NCBI GenBank assembly: GCA_964412195.1 | Contig: CAYPNP010000014.1 | Location: forward strand, 1 to 64,000 | From: CAYPNP01 sp964412195 | GTDB taxonomy: Bacteria; Acidobacteriota; JAAYUB01 | Direction: 5' to 3' | Length of the DNA: 64,000 bases | Shown here: in pieces, positions 1 to 9,172 of the stretch | Position numbering within the stretch: position 1 is the stretch's first letter | Layout of the letters: every line of letters starts with the position of its first letter | Position numbers and translations under genes: made by a program | Notes under the pieces: model-generated | Told to the model about the DNA's origin: nothing | Seen by the model: the letters and a program-made list of their open reading frames with translations, nothing else | The model's database searches: none

Positions 1-30
1 TACACTTGGCGCCGTTTGTGGTGTCCAGCG

Positions 31-1059
31 ATGAAACGAAAACTGATCCTCGCCGCCAAAATTATTTTTACCATCTTCCTCCTGGTCTATCTCCTCAAGT
101 CCAAGGGGATCGATCTCCAGAAATCGTGGCTGTACGCCCGGCAATCCAGCTGGTGGCTCCTCACGGGGGCCTTCGCCGTGCTGATGCTCGGGCAGTTCAT
201 CTGCACGGTCCGCTGGCGCCGGATCCTCCTCCACCTCCAAATCAACCTCCCCCTCCTCCGATTGTTCAACTTCTACATGATCGGGATGTTCTTCTCGCTG
301 TTTTTCCCTTCCATCGTCGGGGGAGATTTCGTCAAGATCTACTACGTGAAACGGGACAGCGGCAAGTCCCTGACGTACGCGCTGGCGTCGATTTACCTGG
401 ACCGGGCCACGGGCTTCGTCGCCCTGCTGTTCTATGGTTGGCTCGGGGCGCTGTCCTATCCCCTCGCCCTGACGCCGGCGGATTTCCGGCCCATCGGCTG
501 GCTGGGGATCGAGCGTCTGGACCTCTGGGTCATCCCCGCGGCGGCGATGGTCCTCTTCCTGCTGGCCAATTGGATCCTTTTCAACTCCCGGCTGTACAAT
601 CTGGTGGTGAAGATGCTCCGCTGGGCCGGGATGGAAACCCTTTCGGAGAAAATCCTGCTGCTCCGGGACGCCATGAACTCTTTCCGCAGGCAGCCATCGG
701 TGCTTATCCAGCCGATGGTGATCTCCATGATCAACATCGGGATGGTGATCCTCATGAACTGGCTGATCGCCTTGGCATTGGGGATCCAGATCACGATCGC
801 CGTCCTGGCGGCCGTGATCTCCATCATGACGCTACTGGTGACGCTGCCCATCAGCATCAACGGCATCGGCCTCCGGGAGAACTCCCTGGTGGTTCTTCTG
901 GCACTGGTCGGCGTGGAGCCCGAGAGAAGCCTGGCCCTGTCCCTGATCTCTTTCTTCCTGATCGTGCTCTCAGCCCTGCCGGGGGGCGTGTGCTATTCCT
1001 TCCTCAAGAAAGAGATCCCCGTCCCCAAAGAAGGGAACGAACTGGACGTCATCTCCTGA
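31..1059 (+). CDS. Flippase-like integral membrane protein (LPG synthase TM-region / UPF0104 family)
   Basis: Predicted polytopic inner-membrane protein of 342 residues with about seven or eight hydrophobic helices, beginning with a lysine-rich start (MKRKL) and an immediate membrane segment. The family includes the membrane half of lysylphosphatidylglycerol synthase (MprF) and AglD-like proteins, which move or use lipid-linked substrates. The C-terminal motif PISINGIGLREN at about residues 270-281 matches the conserved P-S-x-x-G-x-G-x-x-E signature. The soluble aminoacyl-transfer domain of MprF is absent, so a lipid translocase or accessory role is more likely than aminoacylation. The ATG at 31 was chosen over an upstream in-frame GTG because it starts directly before the first helix. 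The actual substrate cannot be read from sequence. Confidence 0.8.
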   Translation: MKRKLILAAKIIFTIFLLVYLLKSKGIDLQKSWLYARQSSWWLLTGAFAVLMLGQFICTVRWRRILLHLQINLPLLRLFNFYMIGMFFSLFFPSIVGGDFVKIYYVKRDSGKSLTYALASIYLDRATGFVALLFYGWLGALSYPLALTPADFRPIGWLGIERLDLWVIPAAAMVLFLLANWILFNSRLYNLVVKMLRWAGMETLSEKILLLRDAMNSFRRQPSVLIQPMVISMINIGMVILMNWLIALALGIQITIAVLAAVISIMTLLVTLPISINGIGLRENSLVVLLALVGVEPERSLALSLISFFLIVLSALPGGVCYSFLKKEIPVPKEGNELDVIS

Positions 1060-1259
1060 ACGCCCGCTCGTCGGAGCTGTTCCCCATCGAATCGGATTTC
1101 GAATGAACTCCTGGCCGGCCGGCTGCCCAGACGGCCTTCCTGGCCCTGCGGGTCTGGGTACCTCCCGAAGCGGCGAGGACTGAGAATTGTGAATTGGGAT
1201 TGGCTTTCCGGACGGGATTCGGTGAGTCTGCTTCGGTGTTGTCTGCCTGGCCTTCCGGA

Positions 1260-2051
1260 TCACGACATGGGGGAGGGAGTCCCAATGTCGTCCGCGGTTT
1301 TCTGAAGCGCGTGGCGGGGCCAGATTTTCCGGCGGACGGTTTCGATGATCCCGGAAAGAAGGTAAGCACAGGCGAAAATCAAAAGAACCTCATGCGACAG
1401 GAACCAGATGCCCGCGATCAAGAGCGCAATGAGGAGGATGTTGAACCGGGGATTCCCCTTCCGGACGCTTAGGGATTTGAAACTGCCGTACCGGATCGTG
1501 CTGATCATCATCACGCCCAGCAAGGCGGCCAGGACGACCAGGACATAGGGGAACTCCTTCGATTTGAAGAAGATCCAGCTCTGGTACTTGGTGTAAAAGT
1601 GGGCCAGCGACGCCACCAGACCGGCAGCGGCCGGGATCGGGAGGCCGAGGAAGTGCTTCATCTCCGAGGACTGGATGTTGAACCGCGCGAGCCGCATGAC
1701 GCCGCAGATCATGTACAGGAACGCGGCCACCCAGCCCAGGTAACCCAGCCCCTTCAGGTGCCAGGCCCATAACAGGGTCGCCGGGGCCACGCCGAACGAA
1801 ATGGCGTCGGCCAGGGAGTCCAGTTGAAGGCCGAACTTGCTGGTGGCGCCCATCATCCGCGCGATCCGCCCGTCGAAACCGTCCAGGACGATGGCGATTC
1901 CGATCGCCTTGGCCGCCGAGTCCAGGTCTCCGTTCCACACGGAGGTGATGGCATAGAAGCCGCAGAAGATATTCGCCGTGGTAAAGGCGGAGGGTAGAAT
2001 GTACGCCCCGCGGCGAGTCGCCCGCTTTTTTTCGTCGTGCTCAGTTTCCAT
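1260..2051 (-). CDS. pssA: CDP-diacylglycerol--serine O-phosphatidyltransferase
   Basis: Makes phosphatidylserine from CDP-diacylglycerol and L-serine in the membrane, the first committed step to phosphatidylethanolamine. The 263-residue protein is largely hydrophobic and carries the full CDP-alcohol phosphotransferase signature D-G-x2-A-R-x8-G-x3-D-x3-D at residues 60-82. All metal-binding Asp residues are present. The N-terminal phrase SAFTTANIFCGFYA is typical of the Gram-positive/acidobacterial PssA subtype. Its start overlaps the end of psd by 11 bases, which indicates translational coupling. The pathway partner next door makes the assignment secure. Confidence 0.93.
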   Translation of the reverse strand: METEHDEKKRATRRGAYILPSAFTTANIFCGFYAITSVWNGDLDSAAKAIGIAIVLDGFDGRIARMMGATSKFGLQLDSLADAISFGVAPATLLWAWHLKGLGYLGWVAAFLYMICGVMRLARFNIQSSEMKHFLGLPIPAAAGLVASLAHFYTKYQSWIFFKSKEFPYVLVVLAALLGVMMISTIRYGSFKSLSVRKGNPRFNILLIALLIAGIWFLSHEVLLIFACAYLLSGIIETVRRKIWPRHALQKTADDIGTPSPMS

Positions 2052-2664
2052 GGGTTCTCTCAGCGATGATCGTCGATCCGGCTTTCACCCTGTCCCCCGT
2101 CCTGACCCGAAGCGACAGCTGATCCGTCAGCCAGAGGTCCACGCGGGAGCCAAAGCGGATCAGGCCGATTCGTTCCCCCTTGTCCACCCTCTCACCGATC
2201 TTTCTCCAGAAAACGATCCGCCGCGCCAGCAGGCCGGCGACCTGGGACATCTTCAGCTGGAATCCGTCTTGCTGGATGAGGATGTAGTTCCTCTCGTTCC
2301 GTATCGGGGCTGATTCCCGGGAAGCCGGATCAAACTTGCCGGGGATGTACTCATAGGATTGGATGGTCCCGCTGATGGGGGCCCGGTTGACGTGGACGTC
2401 AAAGACGTTCATGAAAATCGAGACGAAGTGCTTGTATCCGTCCGGATCCTTCTCCAACTCATGAATGGCGATGACTTTCCCGTCGGCCGGCGACACGCAC
2501 ACCTCACCCGGAGGGATCGGCCGCTCCGGATTACGGAAGAAATTGACGAAAAAGGCCAGAAAAATCCCGCCGACAACGAAAAAGCTCCAGTGGAGAAAAA
2601 GGCCCGCGGCGAGGCCGATGACAGCGGACGCTATGATGTACGGGAATCCATCCTTGACGATCAT
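2041..2664 (-). CDS. psd: Phosphatidylserine decarboxylase proenzyme (short type)
   Basis: Decarboxylates phosphatidylserine to phosphatidylethanolamine. The 207-residue length fits the short archaeal/acidobacterial type of Psd rather than the roughly 300-residue E. coli form. Two N-terminal hydrophobic segments (residues about 8-42) anchor it in the membrane. The C-terminal motif KAGSTIIAE contains the Gly-Ser-Thr where the proenzyme cleaves itself and the serine becomes the pyruvoyl group. The motif VNRAPISG, also conserved in the family, is present near residue 93. The 3' end overlaps pssA, so the two steps of the pathway are encoded as a unit. Confidence 0.93.
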   Translation of the reverse strand: MIVKDGFPYIIASAVIGLAAGLFLHWSFFVVGGIFLAFFVNFFRNPERPIPPGEVCVSPADGKVIAIHELEKDPDGYKHFVSIFMNVFDVHVNRAPISGTIQSYEYIPGKFDPASRESAPIRNERNYILIQQDGFQLKMSQVAGLLARRIVFWRKIGERVDKGERIGLIRFGSRVDLWLTDQLSLRVRTGDRVKAGSTIIAERTHGN

Positions 2665-2677
2665 GGGGGGAGGGATC

Positions 2678-2905
2678 TCAAGCCTGGTTCTTGCGGCGAT
2701 AGTCGGAGGCCATCGCCAGCATCTTGTCCTTCAGAGACAACTTCATCTTTTTCAATTCGACTTCGTGAAGTTGCTCGTCAGGTGTCAAATACCGCCGGCC
2801 GGCCAGTTCCTTCAGTTCGAGGTCGTATTTCTTGTGCTCATGGGCGACCTGGCGGAACTCTTCGCTTTCTTTCATCAGGATTTCCTTGATTTCCTCAAAC
2901 CACAT
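2678..2905 (-). CDS. DUF465 / YdcH-like small coiled-coil protein
   Basis: A 75-residue, charged, helical protein. The C-terminal stretch LTPDEQLHEVELKKMKLSLK, with conserved K-K-x-K-L-x-L-K-D, is the hallmark of the DUF465 (YdcH) family, whose role is not established. A longer upstream reading frame exists, but the ATG at 2905 is preceded by a strong GGAGGTGA ribosome binding site and gives the usual family length. It lies 13 bases upstream of psd on the same strand and is probably in the same transcript. No membrane segment or signal is present. Confidence 0.8.
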   Translation of the reverse strand: MWFEEIKEILMKESEEFRQVAHEHKKYDLELKELAGRRYLTPDEQLHEVELKKMKLSLKDKMLAMASDYRRKNQA

Positions 2906-2934
2906 CGGCTCACCTCCGCTCCGAATGCTCGATC

Positions 2935-3927
2935 CTATTCTTTCACAAATCGAAACGATTTTCGATAGTAGAGTTGGGTGTCGGGCCTGTCGACCGTCAC
3001 CAGGATGGTGTGGGTTTTGTCCTTGGCCAACTCCAGGGAGGGTTCGAAACCGATCAGGTATTGATTTCGGATCCACTCGGAAATTGTCCGCCCGACGACG
3101 GAGGGGTCGTCGGTCTTTGCCGGGGTGATCACTCCCCCCCCTGTTTCCCGGGCGACGGTTTTCAGCATTTCGCCTCTCCGGAACAGGCTTCTCTGCCCGA
3201 ATCCGCTGCCCTTGAAATAAATGAAATAGCTGGGGTATCCGTAGCGCTGGACATGATGGAGAGTGATGTTGGATAGATTTTCATCGCCATCGGAGAAAAC
3301 GAGCAAGATCTTTTTCGGGTTCTCGGCCTGTTCCAGCGTCTGGAGGGAACGGTCCAGGGCGATGGCCGTCTTGTTGGGCGGATCTGATTTCACTTTCTTC
3401 GTCAGATCCTGCGGGCCGGTCTTGAAGAAATCCCAGAACGAAGCCCGCGTGCTGAACATCTGCGGATACAGATTGTTGAGAGTTTCCATGATCTCGATCC
3501 GGTCGGATGTCGGAGCTTGGAGATTCACATAGCTGTACCCATACGTCGCGAGGAAGAAGCGGTCCTCCGGGCTGAACTCGTGGATCAAACCCCGGATCAT
3601 CTCCTTCATCCAGCCGAAGTGCCCGATGACCGCAGAGGAACTGTGATCGAAGACGACGCCCATGAACACCGGGATGTCCGCGTTGTGCAGGAATTGGAAA
3701 TCCTTCACCGGGACCTTGTCCACAAAGAGGGCGAAATCCTCCTTCTTCAAACCGGCTACCGCTTCGGCGTTCTCGGCTTGGACGGAGATCGGCACGACCA
3801 CCCGGATCGATTCAGTCTGAATCTTGCCGGAGGAACTCCGGGAATTCTCGGATCGCAAATCACCCTGTATGCCGAGCTGAAGGCACAAGATCAGCAGCCC
3901 CAGCGCGGTCCTTCTCCAATTGGCCAT
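2935..3927 (-). CDS. Secreted VWFA-related protein (acidobacterial type)
   Basis: A 330-residue protein with an N-terminal signal peptide (MANWRRTALGLLILCLQLGI) followed by a von Willebrand factor A domain. The metal-ion-dependent adhesion site appears as D-H-S-S-S (D-x-S-x-S) at about residue 100, after the strand FMGVVF. The architecture matches the VWFA-related family common in Acidobacteria, in which a short beta domain precedes the VWA domain. The ATG at 3927 was chosen because it gives a clean signal peptide; an upstream ATG at 3999 would add 24 charged residues. Two paralogues lie at 30.9-32.8 kb. Binding partners are unknown; a role in extracellular protein interaction is inference. 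Confidence 0.82.
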   Translation of the reverse strand: MANWRRTALGLLILCLQLGIQGDLRSENSRSSSGKIQTESIRVVVPISVQAENAEAVAGLKKEDFALFVDKVPVKDFQFLHNADIPVFMGVVFDHSSSAVIGHFGWMKEMIRGLIHEFSPEDRFFLATYGYSYVNLQAPTSDRIEIMETLNNLYPQMFSTRASFWDFFKTGPQDLTKKVKSDPPNKTAIALDRSLQTLEQAENPKKILLVFSDGDENLSNITLHHVQRYGYPSYFIYFKGSGFGQRSLFRRGEMLKTVARETGGGVITPAKTDDPSVVGRTISEWIRNQYLIGFEPSLELAKDKTHTILVTVDRPDTQLYYRKSFRFVKE

Positions 3928-4106
3928 TCTCTGTCCCTCGTCGAAACTGTCTCCGAACCCGGGCTCCAGATGATATCGTCTCGAAGGCCGCCGATTCAAG
4001 CCTTTTTCCGGTGGCCGAGGCAGATCCCTTTTCCGAACCGTTGGAATATAATTGCTTTTTCACAGTATTTATTCAACAATGGGCGGCAGGTTGTGGGAAG
4101 AAAGAA

Positions 4107-5624
4107 ATGGCAAAGGGGAATCTTCCAGATAATTCAGTCCGAATCTCGCTGCCCAAGGGGATCCGCAGGTTCTCCATCTACATCCTGTCGGTCCTGATCC
4201 TGATCCTTTCCGCCACCTTCCTGTATTGCCTGCACCTTCAGAATGAGGCGGAACGGCTGCTGATCAATCAGGAGGCGCGGGCCGTAACCCAGCTGTTCGA
4301 ATCCATGCAGCTGTATCTCTCGGCCAAACAGGACCTCATCAACCAAGGCCCGGACGGCGCGTACCACTTCAAAGGGCTGAATCCGGAGGCGGTCGGCAAA
4401 GGCGTCGCCGACATTTTCAATCGGGTGTCCGACCACCGCATCAAGCTGACCAATCTCGAACCGCGGAACCCGGACAACCTGCCCGATGAGTTCGAGAAAC
4501 GGGCGCTCCTCGCCATGCGGGCGGATTCCGGTGTGATGGATTACACCGGGGAGATCGAACGCGACGGAGATAGGTTCTATTACTATGTCAAACGTTTGAC
4601 CCTCACTCCGGAATGTATGGATTGCCATGGCAAGCCCCGAGGCACCCTGGACATCACGGGCCACCCGAGCGAAGGCAAGCACGTGGGGGATTTCGGCGGG
4701 GCGATCAGCGTGCAGATCCCGTTTCAAACGCTGGCCCGATCCAGGTGGGAAAACACCCTGGTCCTGCTGCTGTTCACCCTCGGCCTGGCGGGCGCGTCCA
4801 TCTACCTGATTTCTTTCTTCCTGAAAAAGATCAACACCCTCTCCCGGGACCTCGCCTTGAAAAACAACGAACTGGAGCAACACAACCGCCGTTTGGAGGA
4901 GCTGGAGCGGTTGAAGGGCGAGCTGTTCCACATGCTGGTCCACGACATGAAGGCGCCACTCACCTTCATGATCGGTTCCCTCCAGATGCTTCAGGAGGAA
5001 AAGGACGGCCCGCTGAACCCGGAGCAGGAGGATCTCGTTTCCCTGGTCCTGCGTGGCTGCAACCGTCTGGAAGGCATGATCACGAACATCCTGGACATCA
5101 ACCGGCTCGAAGAAGGCAAGCTGGAATTCAAACTCGAGCCGGTGGACCTGGTCCGGCTGATCCGGGAGAAGGAACCGATCTGGCGGCACTCCATCGAGAG
5201 CCAATCCAAATCCCTGGAGTTATCGTTTGCCTGCTCCTCCCCGAGCCTCATCACCGACCGCCACCTGCTGGAACGCGTGCTGGAGAACCTGGTTTCCAAT
5301 GCCATCAAACACACGCATCCCCACCGTGGGAAAATCCGCGTGCACGTGAAGGACTGGGCGGAGCCGCCAGGTCTCCTGGTCCAAGTCTGCGACAATGGGG
5401 AGGGGATCCCCATGGCGTACCGGGATAAGATCTTCGACAAGTACACCACCGCCAAGCAACAGGAACTGGGGATGAAATCCGACACGGGACTCGGCTTGAC
5501 ATTTTGCAAGATGGCCACGACCGCCATCGGAGGGGACATCTGGCTGGAGGACGGCCAGGAAGCAGGGGCGTGTTTCTCTTTTTACCTGCCATCGCGTTCA
5601 CCCGGCCTCCCGGCAGGCCATTAA
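4107..5624 (+). CDS. Membrane sensor histidine kinase with haem-type DUF3365 (Tll0287-like) domain
   Basis: A 505-residue sensor kinase. A first membrane helix lies at about residues 17-40. A periplasmic DUF3365/Tll0287-like domain follows, containing a single CMDCH haem-attachment motif near residue 170. A second helix is at about 210-235, then a short coiled coil. The kinase core has the H-box HMLVHDMKAPLT (His near 278), N-box ENLVSNAIKHT, G1 DNGEGIP and G2 GLGLTFCK. The family's CxxCH motif binds c-type haem, so redox, oxygen or NO sensing is a reasonable inference. No response regulator gene adjoins it, so its partner is elsewhere. The ATG at 4107 follows a purine-rich GGGAAGAAAGAA; the frame is open further upstream without a better start. 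Confidence 0.88.
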   Translation: MAKGNLPDNSVRISLPKGIRRFSIYILSVLILILSATFLYCLHLQNEAERLLINQEARAVTQLFESMQLYLSAKQDLINQGPDGAYHFKGLNPEAVGKGVADIFNRVSDHRIKLTNLEPRNPDNLPDEFEKRALLAMRADSGVMDYTGEIERDGDRFYYYVKRLTLTPECMDCHGKPRGTLDITGHPSEGKHVGDFGGAISVQIPFQTLARSRWENTLVLLLFTLGLAGASIYLISFFLKKINTLSRDLALKNNELEQHNRRLEELERLKGELFHMLVHDMKAPLTFMIGSLQMLQEEKDGPLNPEQEDLVSLVLRGCNRLEGMITNILDINRLEEGKLEFKLEPVDLVRLIREKEPIWRHSIESQSKSLELSFACSSPSLITDRHLLERVLENLVSNAIKHTHPHRGKIRVHVKDWAEPPGLLVQVCDNGEGIPMAYRDKIFDKYTTAKQQELGMKSDTGLGLTFCKMATTAIGGDIWLEDGQEAGACFSFYLPSRSPGLPAGH

Positions 5625-5689
5625 AGCCCCTTCCCCGCTCCGAGCGGGCGGCAGGCATCTCCATCGGAGACTTCCCAGTAGTTTTCCCG

Positions 5690-5720
5690 AAAAAAAGGAA
5701 CCAGCCCGATGGCTGGTTCC
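5690..5720 (-). terminator. Rho-independent terminator of the C25 peptidase gene
   Basis: A perfect 10-bp stem (GGAACCAGCC / GGCTGGTTCC, loop of 4) is followed on the minus strand by seven T residues. It lies 26 bases past the stop codon of the C25 peptidase gene. Confidence 0.85.
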
Positions 5721-5745
5721 TGGAACGATCCGGAGATTCTTCTTT

Positions 5746-8700
5746 CTAGAAAGCCTGAAGCATCTGCGTCAGATCCGTGGAATCGACCCCGCTGCTCTGG
5801 TCCATGTCCGCCCGGTCCAGCGGGGCAGTGAATCCGGCTTCTCCCTGCTGGATGCTCCCGGCGAGGAACATGGCCAGGATCACGGCGTCGGTTGCGTCGC
5901 AGACCAGGTCCTGGTTCAGGTCCCCCATCACAACCGGGCTGGATTGGCATTCCGTGGCCTGGGAGATGACGACGTCGTCCACCCACCAGCCGGTTCCGGC
6001 CACCATCGTGTCGCTGCCCAGGCGGAAGCGGATCACCGCGGTCTGCCCGCCGTAGGCCGACAAGTCAACCGTTACCTCTTTCCAGGTGGTCATCGAGCCG
6101 GTCCATGCCGGCCTGCCGCCGACCGGATTCTGGTAGCCTGTGCTGATGGTCCCGTTGTACCCGTTGAGGGTGATGTGGGCGCCCAAGTCGGAAAAAGTCA
6201 CTCCCCCGTCGGTGGATATTTCCAGCACACCGCCGTCATACGTATTCTCCAGGTTGTAGCGGTGCCAGAACGACAATTCCGCGGCCTGCGAAAGCGGGAT
6301 AGGAGGAGTCATCAGCCGGTCGTCCTTTACCGTCGACGGATCCGAGGCGAACCAGGCATGGGACGAACTGTGGGATTGGTCGGTGACGTAGTGCCAGTCG
6401 TCCGTGCCGCTCGCGGCATTGTGCGTCCAGCCGTTCGGCTCCGTCCCCTCGATGTCATCCGCGAAGACGACCTGGATCGGGCCCAGGGGCGTCGCGCCCA
6501 GCTCGGTCGCGTTGTCGTCCTCGTTTCCGCCCTCGTCGACGGCCCGGACCCGGTAGTAGTAATTCTGGCCGCTCTCCACGCCGGTATCCATATAGCTCGT
6601 CCCGGTCAGGTTGGCGGCGAGGGTGGAATAAGGCCCGCCGGATGTCATGGCGCGGTAAATCGAGTAGGTGATGCCGGGATATTCCGGGCAGCTGCTCTGG
6701 CCCGGGTTCCAGTGGAGGATCAGCTCGCACTGTTCGGAAAGAGGCACCTCGATGGACTGAATCCCGGCGAACACGGGCATCAGGAAGCAATCGCCGACGG
6801 CCTGTACCTCCTGGCAGGCGGTATAAGTCACTCCGCCGTAGCCGCCGCACACCGATTTCACCTTGTAGGAGTACGTCAGCCCGCCGCTTACGGTGTAGTC
6901 ATCGTAGCTCGTGCCGGAGTTCACGTTCCCGATGCACACAAACGCCCCGGTGCAACCGCCGGCGGAGCGGTACACCAGGTAGCCGCCGTCCGCATGGGGT
7001 GAGGCGTCCCAGGTTAACAGGATGTGATTGTCCCCGGCGTTCGCCGCCGCGAAATTGCCGGGGGCGTCGCAAGGCTGGCCGGGCACGATGACCGCCGTGC
7101 CGAGGTAGGTCTGGAGGTTGTATCCGGTCACGGTTACGTGGAGCGTCCCGTCAAGCGAGGGGGGCGTGGCAAACTCCAGGTGGGCATTCCCGGCGGAGTC
7201 AGTCAATGCGTAGGCGGCAACCGCCGGTTCCGCGGAGGAGTACGCATACACGCGGGCGCCCGCCACGGGGACGCTCGAGCCGGTCAGGACCGTCACATCG
7301 AAGACGTCCTGCCCGAAAACCATATTCTCGTCGTGGGTGACCTGGAGCGCTCGGGGGGTGTCCGTCCGGATCATCAGCGACGGATCACCGAACAGGATGA
7401 ACCACTCGAAATTGTCGATCGTGTCCGAGCCGCCGCCGTTTTGCGCCTTCAGGTACATCTGCCCGGCCAAGCACGAGCCGCCCCAGGTGTAGACCGGGTC
7501 GGAATAGTGGTGGATGGCGATCCCCTGGGCCATGATCGCAGGGGGGTCCCAGGAAATGCTCACCGAACCGCCGTAATAGCCCACCGCACCCCGGGGAGAG
7601 CCCACGGATCCCGCGCGCATCCACTTCTCGCCGAAACATTCGGTGGAATCGTCGAACGACCCGTTCTCGCAGGCGACGTCCACCAGGATCGGCATCTTGT
7701 AGCCGTTGTTCATGCCGTCGACGGAGCTATTGTTATAGGTGCCGTTCGTGCTTCCCCAGGAGGTGCCGGATCCGTGGCCGATATACGTCAGCCAGGTGCG
7801 GCCCTCCGTCAGGCCGGCATTGATGTTGGCGGCCGTGGCGTTGCCCAGCCGCTGGAACCAGAGGTCCCGGTATGTGTACGTGTGGGCCATCAGGGTGTCG
7901 GTGATGGAGGTGATGTACTCCTCGTCGGAGGGACCGGAGCCCTCGTTGCTGGCGATCCCGGCGCATTTCTTGTACCAGGCCCCGCCGGCGTCCGGCTGCT
8001 TCTCGTAATAGATGATCTTGTCCGTCTGAATCAGAATCTGGCCGGACGTGGCTCCCACCAGGCGTCCCAGCAGGACGTCCGGGTCCACGTCGTTCGCTTC
8101 ACCGCTCAGGAGGGTGTACGGATAATCGCTGGCCGCATTGCCGTTCGAGGTGGAACGGTGGTCGGGCACCACGGTGTTCTCGTCCCCGACGAAGACCACG
8201 TAGTCGGGCCGTGTGGCCACGTTGTCGTAAGCGGATTGGATGGCTGCCTTGATCTGGACGACCGTGTTCCCCACCTCGCTCATCTTCCGCACGGTCACGT
8301 TCAGGCCGCATTGCTTCTTCCACTGGACGAAATCCGCGATGCTGGATTCCAGGGCGTCCGCAACGAAAATGAGCATGTTTTCCGGGGTGGAACGGGAGAT
8401 CTCCTTCCGGCCCTTGACCCAGTCATAGTTGGCGATGGTGGCCCGGTACAGATTGTCGAAAGAGGCGGACACCGCGTTCGACGGAAACAGGACGGGGGCC
8501 CGGGTGTCACCCTCCTCGAATTGGAGCTCGAGGTCCAGCGAGGTGTAGATTTCCAGGTTCTCCCGGGCAGGATTGAACTGCAGCGGGTAGACCGCCAACC
8601 GGACGACGCGATAATCCCGGAAGACGCCGGGCTCGCCGACCGCGGCCAGCTCCCCGGGAAAATAGGTATCCGCGGAGTAAACCGACTCATCCAGCGTGAA

Positions 8701-9111
8701 TGGGAACACCAGGTCTTCGCAGCGGTTCGGCTTGGGCTGGGTCGGGTGAATTCCGCACCCGCTCATGGAGATCGACTGGGCGTCCAGGATCCGCCAGGCC
8801 GTTTTCTTTCCCTCCGGAACGGCGAACAGCCGTCCGATCGAAGGCACCTGCGGCTTTCCCGTTTGGCGCAGGAATTCCTCCCCCGGCAACACCGGCTGCT
8901 GGAAGGTCAGGCCACCGCCCTCGAGCGTCTTCATCCAGAAGCCGTGCAGTTCGATCCGGACCCGCACGTGCGTTCCGTCCGACGCCAGGACCGTCACGGA
9001 GGGAGCGGTGCCGGGCTTGGAATTGTCCCAAGCGATCCAATCGCTTCCCGCGATGAAGATGGCGAAAATTCCGACGAGAATGAAGGAGATGAAAATCCGC
9101 AGCGGCCGCAT
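5746..9111 (-). CDS. Secreted gingipain-like cysteine peptidase (C25) with FN3, jelly-roll and dockerin-like modules
   Basis: A 1,121-residue secreted protein. An N-terminal signal/anchor helix (residues about 4-22) is followed by a gingipain-type propeptide, then the C25 peptidase domain (about 245-590). The catalytic pair is visible as His in YIGHGSGTSWG (near 446) and Cys in VDVACENGSF (near 480). A conserved NMLIFVADAL strand opens the domain. Next come an Ig-like/FN3 region (about 600-880) and a jelly-roll/MAM-like domain with a V-F-A-D-D-I-E-G start (about 890-1055). The C-terminal repeat pair with DLNQDLVCDATD and DMDQSSGVDSTD resembles a dockerin with two Ca-binding loops. The gene stands alone with its own terminator. 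The likely role is extracellular protein degradation; a cohesin partner is not in this window. Confidence 0.88.
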   Translation of the reverse strand: MRPLRIFISFILVGIFAIFIAGSDWIAWDNSKPGTAPSVTVLASDGTHVRVRIELHGFWMKTLEGGGLTFQQPVLPGEEFLRQTGKPQVPSIGRLFAVPEGKKTAWRILDAQSISMSGCGIHPTQPKPNRCEDLVFPFTLDESVYSADTYFPGELAAVGEPGVFRDYRVVRLAVYPLQFNPARENLEIYTSLDLELQFEEGDTRAPVLFPSNAVSASFDNLYRATIANYDWVKGRKEISRSTPENMLIFVADALESSIADFVQWKKQCGLNVTVRKMSEVGNTVVQIKAAIQSAYDNVATRPDYVVFVGDENTVVPDHRSTSNGNAASDYPYTLLSGEANDVDPDVLLGRLVGATSGQILIQTDKIIYYEKQPDAGGAWYKKCAGIASNEGSGPSDEEYITSITDTLMAHTYTYRDLWFQRLGNATAANINAGLTEGRTWLTYIGHGSGTSWGSTNGTYNNSSVDGMNNGYKMPILVDVACENGSFDDSTECFGEKWMRAGSVGSPRGAVGYYGGSVSISWDPPAIMAQGIAIHHYSDPVYTWGGSCLAGQMYLKAQNGGGSDTIDNFEWFILFGDPSLMIRTDTPRALQVTHDENMVFGQDVFDVTVLTGSSVPVAGARVYAYSSAEPAVAAYALTDSAGNAHLEFATPPSLDGTLHVTVTGYNLQTYLGTAVIVPGQPCDAPGNFAAANAGDNHILLTWDASPHADGGYLVYRSAGGCTGAFVCIGNVNSGTSYDDYTVSGGLTYSYKVKSVCGGYGGVTYTACQEVQAVGDCFLMPVFAGIQSIEVPLSEQCELILHWNPGQSSCPEYPGITYSIYRAMTSGGPYSTLAANLTGTSYMDTGVESGQNYYYRVRAVDEGGNEDDNATELGATPLGPIQVVFADDIEGTEPNGWTHNAASGTDDWHYVTDQSHSSSHAWFASDPSTVKDDRLMTPPIPLSQAAELSFWHRYNLENTYDGGVLEISTDGGVTFSDLGAHITLNGYNGTISTGYQNPVGGRPAWTGSMTTWKEVTVDLSAYGGQTAVIRFRLGSDTMVAGTGWWVDDVVISQATECQSSPVVMGDLNQDLVCDATDAVILAMFLAGSIQQGEAGFTAPLDRADMDQSSGVDSTDLTQMLQAF

Positions 9112-9172
9112 CAGATGCCTCCTGCCAGTATTTCTCCCATAGTACGGGATGATTCCAATCTGTATGAAGAAT

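Noticed and set aside
6..1106. Long overlapping reading frame on the same strand as the first membrane protein
   Set aside because: Pro/Arg-rich composition typical of an out-of-frame shadow in GC-rich DNA; the membrane protein frame has clear helices and a family motif.
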